Origin: Hymenobacter baengnokdamensis
GTDB lineage: Bacteria; Bacteroidota; Bacteroidia; Cytophagales; Hymenobacteraceae
Direction: 5' to 3'
Assembly (NCBI RefSeq): GCF_008728635.1
Contig: NZ_CP044285.1
Span: 3,286,001-3,350,000 of the forward strand
Length of the DNA: 64,000 bases
How positions within the stretch are numbered: position 1 is the first letter of the stretch; each line of letters opens with the position of its first letter. The position numbers and the translations under genes were made by a program. Of the stretch, positions 6,439 through 14,816 are shown in pieces. The notes under the pieces are model-generated. The model was not told where the DNA came from. It ran no database searches and was given only the letters and a program-made list of their open reading frames with translations.

Positions 6439-8391
6439 ATGAGTTCTAAACACTCGCACACCGCCATCTCCGGGGCAGGGTTGCTTATCGCGCTGGGCAT
6501 TATCTACGGCGATATCGGGACGTCGCCGCTCTACGTGATGTCGTCCATCCTCAAAAGTGGCCGCGTACCCGACCTCATCGACCCGCTGCTGGTGCTCGGG
6601 GGCATCTCGTGCGTTATCTGGACGCTCACGCTCCAGACCACTGTCAAGTACGTGCTGCTGACCCTCAATGCCGATAACAACGGCGAGGGCGGCATTTTTT
6701 CGCTCTACGCCCTGGTGCGGCGGCGTGGGGCCTGGCTCTCGGCGGTGGCTATTATTGGCGGCTCGGCCCTGCTGGCCGATGGGGTTATTACGCCGCCCAT
6801 CTCGGTGGCGTCGGCGGTGGAGGGCCTGCGGGCGATTTACCCAACCATCCCGACAGTGCCTATCGTGGTGGGGATTATTGCGGGGCTTTTTTTACTGCAA
6901 AGCCTGGGCACTCAGATAGTTGGCAAAGCATTCGGGCCGATTATGTTTTTGTGGTTCACGATGCTGGGCGTACTCGGCACCGTCTGGATTGCGCATAACC
7001 CGACTATTCTGCGGGCCATTAACCCCTACTATGCCTACCAGCTGCTGGTGCATTATCCCAGTGGCTTCTGGCTGCTGGGCTCGGTATTTCTGTGCACTAC
7101 CGGGGCTGAGGCGCTGTACTCCGACCTGGGCCACTGCGGCAAAGGCAACATCCGCATCAGCTGGACTTTTGTGAAGATTACCCTCTTGCTCAACTACCTG
7201 GGCCAGGGCGCGTGGCTGCTTGCTCACCAGGGCCAGCAGCTTAACGGCCAGAACCCGTTTTATGCCCTTATGCCGTCGTGGTTTCTGCTCTTCGGTATCG
7301 GGCTGGCCACGGTGGCGGCCGTTATCGCTTCGCAGGCACTTATTACCGGCTCGTTTACGCTGGTAGCCGAGGCTATCCGCCTCAACATGTGGCCTAAGGT
7401 GCGCCTCAACTACCCTACCGACGTCAAGGGCCAGCTTTTCGTGCCCAGCATGAACCGGCTGCTGCTCATTGGCTGCATCGGCGTGGTGCTGTTTTTCCGC
7501 GAAAGCTCGAATATGGAAGCGGCCTATGGCCTGGCTATTACCCTTACCATGCTCATGACCACCGTGCTGCTAACGGTGTGGCTACGCAAAATCAAGCGGG
7601 TAGCCTTCCCGCTGGTGGCGCTTTTCGTGGGGGTCTACGGCATCATTGAAGGCTCGTTTATGGTAGCTAACCTCCTCAAGTTCCCGCACGGCGGCTGGGT
7701 GTCGCTGGCTATCGGCTCGGCCCTGATGGCGGTGATGTACGTCTGGCTGAAAGCTTTTTACATCAAGCGCCGCCTCACCGACTTCGTGAAGATGGAGCCC
7801 TACATCGAGCCGCTCAAGCAGCTCAGCAACGACGAGTCCATCTCGAAGTACGCCACCCACCTCGTGTTTCTGACCTCGGCCGAGCGGGCCAGCGAGATTG
7901 AGCAGAAAATCATTTATTCTATCTTCCAGAAACGCCCCAAGCGTGCTGATATCTATTGGTTTATCCATGTCGATACCACCGATGAGCCCTATACCATGGA
8001 GTATAAGGTAACCGAGCTGGCCCCCGACGACGTGTTTCGCATCAACTTCCGGCTGGGCTTCCGGGTGCAGCAGCGCATCAACCTGTTCTTCCGCAAGGTG
8101 GTCGAAGACCTGGTGCGCAACAAGGAAGTGGATATTACCTCGCGCTACGCCTCGCTCAGCAAGCAGCACGTCACGGGCGACTTCCGCTTCGTGGTGCTGG
8201 AGAAATACCTGTCTATCGAAAACGACTTTCCGACCCAGGAGAAGCTCGTGATGCAGGCCTACTTCTACATCAAGCAGTTTATTTCGGGCGAGGCCCAGTA
8301 CTTCGGCCTCGATACCTCGTCGGTGAAGATGGAAAAGGTGCCGCTGGTAATCGCCCCAGTGCGGGAAGTGGCGCTAACGCGAGTGAAGTAG
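6439..8391 (+). CDS. kup: Kup family low-affinity potassium transporter
   Basis: A 650-residue inner-membrane K+/H+ symporter. The N-terminal signature GIIYGDIGTSPLYV is textbook for Kup/HAK, followed by about twelve membrane helices (roughly 15-430) including NNGEGGIFSLYAL and GALLADGVITPPISV-like segments, here SALLADGVITPPISVASAVEG. Residues 450-650 form the cytosolic C-terminal domain. The full length fits bacterial Kup. A near-consensus TACTTTAG box ends 8 bases before ATG 6439. A long hairpin follows the gene, so it is probably transcribed alone. Confidence 0.96.
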   Translation: MSSKHSHTAISGAGLLIALGIIYGDIGTSPLYVMSSILKSGRVPDLIDPLLVLGGISCVIWTLTLQTTVKYVLLTLNADNNGEGGIFSLYALVRRRGAWLSAVAIIGGSALLADGVITPPISVASAVEGLRAIYPTIPTVPIVVGIIAGLFLLQSLGTQIVGKAFGPIMFLWFTMLGVLGTVWIAHNPTILRAINPYYAYQLLVHYPSGFWLLGSVFLCTTGAEALYSDLGHCGKGNIRISWTFVKITLLLNYLGQGAWLLAHQGQQLNGQNPFYALMPSWFLLFGIGLATVAAVIASQALITGSFTLVAEAIRLNMWPKVRLNYPTDVKGQLFVPSMNRLLLIGCIGVVLFFRESSNMEAAYGLAITLTMLMTTVLLTVWLRKIKRVAFPLVALFVGVYGIIEGSFMVANLLKFPHGGWVSLAIGSALMAVMYVWLKAFYIKRRLTDFVKMEPYIEPLKQLSNDESISKYATHLVFLTSAERASEIEQKIIYSIFQKRPKRADIYWFIHVDTTDEPYTMEYKVTELAPDDVFRINFRLGFRVQQRINLFFRKVVEDLVRNKEVDITSRYASLSKQHVTGDFRFVVLEKYLSIENDFPTQEKLVMQAYFYIKQFISGEAQYFGLDTSSVKMEKVPLVIAPVREVALTRVK

Positions 8392-8414
8392 CCGAGCTTA
8401 TGAGTAGCTGACTA

Positions 8415-8483
8415 AGAGCAGCCTGCCGGCCAAAAGCGAAGCAAAACTTCTTCTCTTTGGCCGGCAAGCTGCTCTTGCTTTTT
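8415..8483. terminator. Terminator downstream of kup
   Basis: AGAGCAGC and TGCCGGCCAAA (8415-8434) pair with TTTGGCCGGCA and GCTGCTCT (8456-8475), followed by a short T run to 8483. It may serve both kup and the minus-strand transporter gene beyond it. Confidence 0.75.
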
Positions 8484-8561
8484 CATAAAGGAAACCGGCT
8501 ATCGTAGGCAATAAAGCTAAAATACTATATGCAGCCAACCTACTTATCAGCGGAAGCCATC

Positions 8562-9578
8562 CTACCCCAGGCGGGCCGCTACAATGAGGCCAACCCCCAA
8601 CACGTAGGCTATGGCCATTGCCCAAAGCCAGCGATAGGCCGGGGCGGGAGCATCTTTGAATTCGTGCCACGCAAACAGCCCCCACAGCACGGCCACAATG
8701 GTAGCGCCCTGGCTAAGGCCAAACGAGACGGCGTTGCCCGCTTTGGTAGAAGCCAGCAGCAGGGCGGCCATCCCCGCGCCCCACAGCACCCCGCTACCAA
8801 TGCCGATGCCGTGCTGACGGGCCGCCACCTCACTGTAGCGCACCTGGGCCGCTTCCGGGGTATCAGCAAAATGGCGCAACACCTGCTCTACCACCGGGTT
8901 GCTGAGGGCCAGGCCCAGCCCAAATAGCGCCAGCGCCGTGTAGGGCGTCAGCGCTCCGGCCTTGGGGTGGGCAAAATCCTTAGCCAGCGGCGAGGTAACC
9001 ATGCGGAAAAAGAAACCGTTGGCGACCCCCGCCGCGCCCGCAATCAGCAAGCCTTGCTGGCTGTTGCCGGACTTGCCGCCCTGGTCTTTATCGCCGGCCT
9101 TTTTGGCATAGGCAACGGCGCTGCAGGCAATAGAAACCAACACTAATGCGCCGCCCGCCGCCAGCAGCCACACGTTGCCCTGGGGCTCGGCTACGTAATT
9201 TACTACCAGCCCCAGGGCCAGCGCAATACCGCTGCCCACGGGCATCGCAATGGCCAGCCCGGCGGCCTGAATCGCGGCCACCAGCAACTGATTGCCCAGG
9301 TTGAACACCAGGCCCGCCGCCAGCACCAGGCCCAGCCCGCTCCCTGCCGCCTGCCGCACATCAGCCACGAACGGCCGGCCCTGGCTGCCAAAGCTGCCCA
9401 GCGTACTCACCAGCACCGCGGTAAGCAGCAGAATGCCCAATACGTAGTCGCGGTAAAAAAGCGTGATGGGTACTTTAGCATCCGCCACCAGCTTTTGCCC
9501 GTTCGACCACGAGCCCCAGCACAGCATAGCCAGCAGGCACACGCCAATGGCTACGCCGGTTTGTTGAATGAGAAACAT
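8562..9578 (-). CDS. GRP/ureide-permease-like transporter of the drug/metabolite superfamily
   Basis: A 338-residue inner-membrane protein with about ten hydrophobic helices. It starts MFLIQQTGVAIGVCLLAML and continues CWGSWSNGQKL, a signature shared by the glucose/ribose porter (GRP) and ureide permease branch. A hydrophilic loop with many Lys and Gly (residues 155-180) lies between the two five-helix halves. Likely substrates are sugars or nitrogen-rich metabolites, but the sequence does not decide. ATG 9578 is chosen because the preceding in-frame residues (to 9674) lack hydrophobic character. It is not linked to the xylan locus. Confidence 0.75.
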   Translation of the reverse strand: MFLIQQTGVAIGVCLLAMLCWGSWSNGQKLVADAKVPITLFYRDYVLGILLLTAVLVSTLGSFGSQGRPFVADVRQAAGSGLGLVLAAGLVFNLGNQLLVAAIQAAGLAIAMPVGSGIALALGLVVNYVAEPQGNVWLLAAGGALVLVSIACSAVAYAKKAGDKDQGGKSGNSQQGLLIAGAAGVANGFFFRMVTSPLAKDFAHPKAGALTPYTALALFGLGLALSNPVVEQVLRHFADTPEAAQVRYSEVAARQHGIGIGSGVLWGAGMAALLLASTKAGNAVSFGLSQGATIVAVLWGLFAWHEFKDAPAPAYRWLWAMAIAYVLGVGLIVAARLG

Positions 9579-9754
9579 AGAGCAGACACGAAGAGAGCTA
9601 AATGGGTCAGGTAACCACTTTGTCCTTTGTACGTGTCTGGCCTGGGTCTGTTCAGGCAGAGCAAGGGTCTCCAACCAGGCTCAAACCAGCCACCAACCCC
9701 TAAGCTGAACCGCTAAACGCATGTTATTCTTTGCCAGATACAGGCCAGAAAACT

Positions 9755-9806
9755 CCTGAAATGAAAGCAGCCCCGGCCAGTCGGTCGGGGCTGCTTTCAT
9801 TTCAGG
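9755..9806. terminator. Perfect 21-bp hairpin between two minus-strand genes
   Basis: Arms at 9755-9775 and 9786-9806 are perfectly complementary with a 10-base loop. The stem carries AAAGCAGCCCCG/CGGGGCTGCTTT, like other terminators here. It ends the M61 gene and separates it from the transporter gene. Confidence 0.75.
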
Positions 9807-9818
9807 GGTAATGCCCTC

Positions 9819-11686
9819 CTACTTACCCAGCCACTTAGCCAGCAGGCGCTGCTGGTCGGGCGTAGCATTGGCGGCCGGCTGAATCTGGTAGCTGCGGTCG
9901 GGGTCGGGCTGCAGGGTCAGGCTCAGGTCGTGGGTAATAGCTCCGTGCCTGGCTTGCACCTTGAGGGCCGTGCCGGGAGCCGAGGCAAAGAGCGCCTGCT
10001 TCACAGCTTCGTCGGTAGGAGCCGCGCCATTCAGCTGCAAAATCTCATCATTCACGTTGAGGCCGCCGTTCCAGGCGGTGCCATCGCGCTTCACGGAAGT
10101 TACGATGTAGTGGCCGTTGCGATTGGCAATAGCGGCTCCGAGGCTGCCGTTGGTAGTGGCGGGCGCGCTCGTAAAGCTCAGGCCCACGTAGCCGAGGGCG
10201 GTAGCATAGTCGAGGGTACGGGCGCCGTACACGTAGTTCTGGAAGAAGTCGTCGAAGCGCTTGCCAGCCACCTCGGCCACGGCATCCTGGTACTCCTGGT
10301 CGGTGAAGCCGCGCTTCAGGCCCTTGTAGTACTTGTCGTAAAGCAGGCGAAACACGTCGTCGAGGTGCTTCTGGCCGTTGCTGGCTTTGACAATCATCAA
10401 ATCGAGCATCATGCCTACCATCTCCCCCTTGTCGTAGTAGCTGATTTCGGAGTTGCGCGAGTTTTCATCGGGCCGGTAGGCCCGAATCCAAGCATCGAAG
10501 CTCGACATGGCCACCGGCTGCAGCTTGTTGCCGGGCTGGTTTTCGACGCCCCCCAGCACGGTAGCAAGCTGGTCGTAGTACTGCTGAGCGGTATAGAAGC
10601 CGGCCCGCTGGGCTATCTGGTTGGCCATATATTCGGTCTGGCCTTCGCTTACCCACAGCATATGGGTATAGTTCTCGTGGTCGTAGTCGAACGGCCCCAG
10701 CGCCACGGGCCGGATGCGCTTCACGTTCCAGAGGTGGAAATACTCGTGGGCCACCAGACGCAGGAAGTTCTTGTAGCCCGCATCGCTGCCGTAGGTGCCG
10801 GGCCGCGCGCCCAGCGTGGTCGAGTACAGGTGCTCGAGGCCCCCGCCGCCGGCTTCGAGGTGGTGCACAATGAAGAGGTAGTGGTCGAGGGGATTCTGAC
10901 CCACCACCCGCTGTGCCTCCTCGGTAATCTTCTTCATATCGGCCAGAAACTGCGCCTCATTGGGCAGCGTAAACGGCCCGTACATGGCCATTTGGTGCGG
11001 CGTGTTATTAGCCGTGAAATTCAACACCTTCTGGTTGCCGATTTCGATGGGCGAGTCGGCCAGCTCGTCGTAGCTGGCCGACTGATACACGAACTTCTGC
11101 ATGCCAGGCACCGGCCGCAGGGCCGTGCTCACGGTGGCCCAGCCCGCGGCGGGCTGCACCGTTACCTGGCTCGGCATATTCTTGCTGGCGGCCGGGTACA
11201 TAAAGATGCTGCTGCCCAGGGCAAAGCCGTGGTCGGCATCAATAAAGCTGGTGCGCACGCTGATTTCGTAGGCGTACACCCCATAGCTCACCTGGAAAGT
11301 AGCCTGCCCGGCGTGGTGTACCCGCCAGGTATTCTTATCGAGCTTTTCCACCGCCAGTTGCTGCCCCCGGCCGTTTGGGCCTTGAGGCGCTCGACGTGCT
11401 TCGCAAACTCGCGCACCAGGTACGAGCCCGGCGCCCACACCGGCATCTTGAGGTCGGTATAATCCTGGCCGAAACCCTGCAAGTCCATCCGCACCTCAAA
11501 GTAGTGCGTTTGCGGAGCCGGCATAGCCAGCGTGTAGCGCAGGGTGCCGGCGCTGGCCGGCGCGGCAGTGGCGGCCGGGCTGGGCTTTGACCTGGGTTTA
11601 ACTTTAGGTTGGGCGGCGGCGGGCACGGCCGCCAGCAGGCCGGCCACGGCGGCCAGGCGGCAAAAGGCAGAAGTTGATGCGAACAT
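9819..11686 (-). pseudogene. M61 family glycyl aminopeptidase-like metallopeptidase with PDZ domain, frameshifted
   Basis: The protein is split over two frames. The 5' part (ATG 11686) encodes a signal peptide, MFASTSAFCRLAAVAGLLAA, and the M61 N-terminal domain up to REFAKHVERLKAQ. The rest continues in the -1 frame from NGRGQQLAVEKLDKNTWRV and holds the zinc site HEYFH, the third ligand in SEGQTEYMA, and a PDZ domain (IVTSVKRDGTAWNGGLNVND). Adding one A to the AAA run (T run 11374-11376 on the plus strand) restores a continuous 622-residue protein. Everything else is intact, so this is either a recent mutation or a sequencing error. If functional it would be a periplasmic peptidase. A hairpin terminator follows. 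Confidence 0.85.
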
Positions 11687-11802
11687 GCCCACAAAGTAAG
11701 AGCTTAAACCGGGCCGGCCACCCAATCTTTTCCCTGGCCAGTGCTAACCTGCTCCACAAGGTGGCCGTTAAGCGCACGTAATTCCTGGTCTGTTATCTGA
11801 AA

Positions 11803-12708
11803 ATGCGTAGTATCTGGTTGATTTTTGGCTTCTTACTGGTAATGCTGCTGGGGCTGCGCTTCTACCGGCACCCGCCGGCCGGCCGCCCGGCTGCACCTGG
11901 CCCGGCTCCTGCTTCGGCGGCCTTGCTGGTAGCCGAGCACGCCGCAGTCCGGCCGGGCGGCCAGCCGGGAAACTTGCCGGTCGCGGCCAGCCAGCGCGAT
12001 AGCCTGGTGCGCTTTGCGCTCCGGCAGCTGGGTACGCCTTACGTGTATGCGGGTACCAGCCCAGCTACGGGTTTCGACTGCTCAGGCTTCGTGCGCTACG
12101 TGTTTGGCCGGTTTGGGGTGGATATGCCGCACTCCACGGCCCTGCTCCTCGACGTGGGCCGGCCGGTACCCCGCGCCCAGGCGCAACCCGGCGATATCGT
12201 CGTTTTCACAGGTACGGCGGCCGGCAGCACCACGCCTGGCCACGCGGGCATCATTATTTCGGCACCGGGCGAAACCCCGCTGCGATTTGTGCACGCCTCG
12301 TCGGCCCGGCGCGAATCGGGCGTCAAAATAAGCCAGGTAGAAGGCAGCGGCTACGAGCAGCGGTTTATGCAGGTGCGCCGGGTGCTCGACAACAGTACGG
12401 CTAGCGCAGCAGTAGGCAATCGGATTAATAGCTCCCGCACCGCGCCGGCAAACATTGCGGCCCGGCCCGCCACGGCTGTAGTCCCGCTCTCCCCGCTGCC
12501 GGCCCGGGCGGTGGCCGTACCAGCTACTCCGCTGCCTAAGGTGATGCTGCGGCCCGTGCAGCATCGGATTGCCGCTGGTCATTCGCGCGCACATCGGGTC
12601 AACGCAACCGGCAAAAAGGCGCCGGGCCGGCATTCAGCGGTCAAAGCAAAGCCAGCTAAAAAACCTGCCAGGCGGCGTACTACGCTCCGCCATTTTGTGA
12701 AAAAGTAA
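11803..12708 (+). CDS. NlpC/P60 family (C40) peptidoglycan hydrolase, membrane anchored
   Basis: A 301-residue cysteine peptidase that cuts peptide stems of peptidoglycan. An N-terminal membrane helix (MRSIWLIFGFLLVMLLGLRF) anchors it, then the C40 domain covers about 65-195. The catalytic Cys is C93 in FDCSGF and the catalytic His is H147 in PGHAGI; FVHAS follows. The C-terminal 100 residues are disordered, very rich in Ala, Pro, Arg and Lys, and end KKPARRRTTLRHFVKK, which could bind anionic wall polymers. It is a single gene divergent from the M61 gene. A REP-like palindrome lies 85 bp downstream. Confidence 0.92.
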   Translation: MRSIWLIFGFLLVMLLGLRFYRHPPAGRPAAPGPAPASAALLVAEHAAVRPGGQPGNLPVAASQRDSLVRFALRQLGTPYVYAGTSPATGFDCSGFVRYVFGRFGVDMPHSTALLLDVGRPVPRAQAQPGDIVVFTGTAAGSTTPGHAGIIISAPGETPLRFVHASSARRESGVKISQVEGSGYEQRFMQVRRVLDNSTASAAVGNRINSSRTAPANIAARPATAVVPLSPLPARAVAVPATPLPKVMLRPVQHRIAAGHSRAHRVNATGKKAPGRHSAVKAKPAKKPARRRTTLRHFVKK

Positions 12709-13575
12709 CTGTAGCAAGTCTGCACCCGACTGGTGGTACCACTGTACATAGCTCAGCCTAGCGAGGTTTCGGAATCAGGATAAGGCTGGTCAAGTAGCGC
12801 GGGCTTTTAGTCCGCGAGTGCTCGGCATAGCAACGTGCGGACTAAAAGCCCGCGCTACCGTACAGCGCCTCCGAACCGCGCTAAAAAGCAGCTAAAGCTT
12901 GTTTTTACCAGGGCAGCACGGCCCGGCACTGCCTAAAAAAACGATGCCCGGCTAACCCACAGCGGAACGCTTACGCGTGCCATCGGGCCAACCGGGCATC
13001 TAATCCTTCAAATCTTACCGAGCGAGAGCGCTGGGGTACAGCGCCGCCGTCTCACAGTAAGACCTGTCCAACGAAAGGGGGCCGCAACACTGCAGCGCCC
13101 TCCGCCGAGCTGTGTATTTAGGCGAGTACGGCGGTGAGGCGTACTACATTGGACAGGCTCGGCAGGATTTGGTTGGGACTACTAGACATTTTGTACCTCC
13201 TTTCTTTATGGTTCCACATAACCCCGAACGCGTTTCCCAGCAACTTAGGGCCACTTGTACGGGGCCGTAGCACTCGCTACTGCGTGTTAAAGTTAATTAC
13301 GGGGGTGGAGGTTCCAAGTTTTCCCAGATATTTTAGGGCTGCGGGGCCAGTATTTTTAGCAGCTACCTGAAAGTCAAGCGCATTAATTTCGCTCATGCTG
13401 CTGTTGTTCGCCCCCAGCCTGCGGTGCCGACGGCAAGTGCCGGCAGCGGCAGACCCCGGCGAGAATAGCTGCTTTCAAAAATCTGGCTGTATACTTGCCA
13501 TAGCTGGCTCAACGCGATTTTTACCGTAGCTTTCCACCCTAATCCACCCTTCAGCATTTCTTCACGTTCTTTACG
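12709..13575. other. Gene-free 867-bp region with several stem-loops
   Basis: No credible gene is seen. It holds a REP-like pair (12794-12858). A 9-bp hairpin GATGCCCGG/CCGGGCATC follows (12943-12951 with 12992-13000). Then comes a larger nested fold: CCTGTCCAA (13063-13071) pairs with TTGGACAGG (13149-13157), enclosing CCGCCG (13102-13107) with CGGCGG (13129-13134). The last 400 bases are less G+C-rich than their surroundings. It could be a non-coding RNA or the remains of a mobile element. Confidence 0.5.
12794..12858. repeat. REP-like inverted pair, copy A
   Basis: Arms at 12794-12815 and 12837-12858 are perfect 22-bp inverted repeats. Each unit starts GTAG at its outer foot and ends AGTCCGC, as in copies B and C. 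Each arm can fold by itself (GCGG with CCGC). Confidence 0.7.
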
Positions 13576-14019
13576 ATGCGCAACTCACTCTTCCTCCTGC
13601 TGGCACTGTGGCTGGGCGCGGCCTGCGCGCCGGCCCGCGCCCAGACCCTCTCGCCCCTGGGTATCTGGACCAACTCCGAGAAGAAAGCCACTTTTGAGAT
13701 ATATAAGTGCGGCGATAAACTCTGCGGCAAAATCGTGACCCTCACTATTCCCAACGACCCGGCTACCGGCAAGCCCAAACTCGATGTGTCAAACCCTGAC
13801 CCTAAGCTGCGTAGCCGCCCCAAGCTGGGACTGGTATTTATGGAAGGCTTTGTGTACGACGATGGCAACAAGTGGGACAATGGCAAAATTTACGACCCCG
13901 AAAGCGGTAAAACCTATTCCTGTTACATGAAGATGGAGTCGGCCAACCAGATGGAGGTGAAAGGCTACATTGGCTTCTCGCTCATTGGCCGGTCGCAGAC
14001 CTGGACCAGGGTCAAGTAG
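13576..14019 (+). CDS. DUF2147 domain-containing exported protein
   Basis: A 147-residue protein with a signal peptide (MRNSLFLLLALWLGAACAPARA) followed by DUF2147. Visible family features are GIWTNSEKKATFEIYKCG, a CGKIVTLTIPNDP stretch, and the C-terminal GRSQTWTR. DUF2147 proteins form a small beta-barrel related to lipocalin-like folds; ligands are unknown. A Cys in the signal (GAAC) could also be a lipobox, but the following residues favour cleavage at ARA. A terminator with eight Ts follows 30 bp after the stop. The 5' side is the gene-free region, so it probably has its own promoter. Confidence 0.85.
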   Translation: MRNSLFLLLALWLGAACAPARAQTLSPLGIWTNSEKKATFEIYKCGDKLCGKIVTLTIPNDPATGKPKLDVSNPDPKLRSRPKLGLVFMEGFVYDDGNKWDNGKIYDPESGKTYSCYMKMESANQMEVKGYIGFSLIGRSQTWTRVK

Positions 14020-14049
14020 CCAGGAGCCGCGGCGGCGGCCCGTCAGGCA

Positions 14050-14083
14050 GCGTCTCTTCTGCAAAGAAGGGGCGCTTTTTTTT
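14050..14083 (+). terminator. Terminator after the DUF2147 gene
   Basis: GCGTCTCTTC (14050-14059) pairs with GAAGGGGCGC (14066-14075) using two G-T wobbles, followed by eight Ts. Confidence 0.85.
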
Positions 14084-14174
14084 GCTCGTTTGCCGCGGCC
14101 AGCCAGCGGCCTAGTTTGAAACTATTTGCCGCAGGACCTGTTTCTGCCCTGTTGCGGTTATCCCGAATTTAGCA

Positions 14175-14810
14175 GTGCTAGAGTTTATTCAACAGCTTTT
14201 CCAGCGGCGCAATGGCGCGGCAGTAGCCGGGTGGGAGCCCGCCGGCGAACCCACGCCCGCGCAGGCCCGGCGCCATTCGGCCTGGGTGGCGGAACAGGTG
14301 TACCGCAACTGGCTGGGCCCGTATTTTAAGGCGTACCACCTGCGCAAAAGCGGCATTGGCAGCCGGCGCGGGCTGCGTGTAGAGCTGCTGCACGAGGAGG
14401 GCCGCCAGGGGGCGCTGTTTTTTTACGACCACACCATGGGGCCGGGCAACTTTGAGCACCTCTACCAGCTGCTGGGCGAGCGGGTAACGGCCCTGGGCTA
14501 TCACCGCGCCTGCCACGACCACCGCCTGCGTCGCCACCAACAGCTGCGCGAGCTTACCGTGAAGCAGCTTTTTAAGCCCAACCCTACCGACTGCACCGAA
14601 AGCGGGCGCTGTAACCAGCGCTATGGCCTTATCACGCTCGACTTAGTGGGGGTAAACGACAGGCCGCTCTTTATTCGCCTCATTACCAATCCGGTGCGTG
14701 AGCTGCACTTTACGTCGGCCTGCTCATTCGACGCGCTGCTGCAGGCTGTGCTTGACGAGCCCGCCGCCGATGCGGCGATAGCGCAGAAAATAGAAGAATA
14801 TTATAGTTAG
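14175..14810 (+). CDS. Hypothetical protein, 211 residues
   Basis: I do not recognise a family. The GTG at 14175 gives a start VLEFIQQLFQRR, with no signal peptide or membrane helix, so it is probably cytoplasmic. The protein is rich in Arg, His and aromatic residues. A central HTMGPGNFEHLYQLLGERV segment, two close Cys (DCTESGRCNQRYG) and a C-terminal amphipathic helix stand out. The Cys pair could bind metal, together with the histidines of YHRACHDHRLRRH. It ends only 6 bp from the convergent M1 peptidase gene. Confidence 0.6.
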   Translation: MLEFIQQLFQRRNGAAVAGWEPAGEPTPAQARRHSAWVAEQVYRNWLGPYFKAYHLRKSGIGSRRGLRVELLHEEGRQGALFFYDHTMGPGNFEHLYQLLGERVTALGYHRACHDHRLRRHQQLRELTVKQLFKPNPTDCTESGRCNQRYGLITLDLVGVNDRPLFIRLITNPVRELHFTSACSFDALLQAVLDEPAADAAIAQKIEEYYS

Positions 14811-14816
14811 GATTTT

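Noticed and set aside
8562-9578. The GRP-like transporter as the xylose importer of the xylan locus
   Set aside because: It is 15 kb from the locus in an unrelated neighbourhood and its substrate cannot be read from the sequence.
11372-11385. Programmed -1 frameshifting in the M61 gene at CCCAAAC
   Set aside because: The codon boundaries in the upstream frame do not place the heptamer as X XXY YYZ, and no family precedent is known to me; mutation or sequencing error is simpler.
13134-13370. A 78-codon frame in the gene-free region
   Set aside because: It overlaps the nested stem-loop, has no recognisable start signal or promoter box, and its translation shows no domain.
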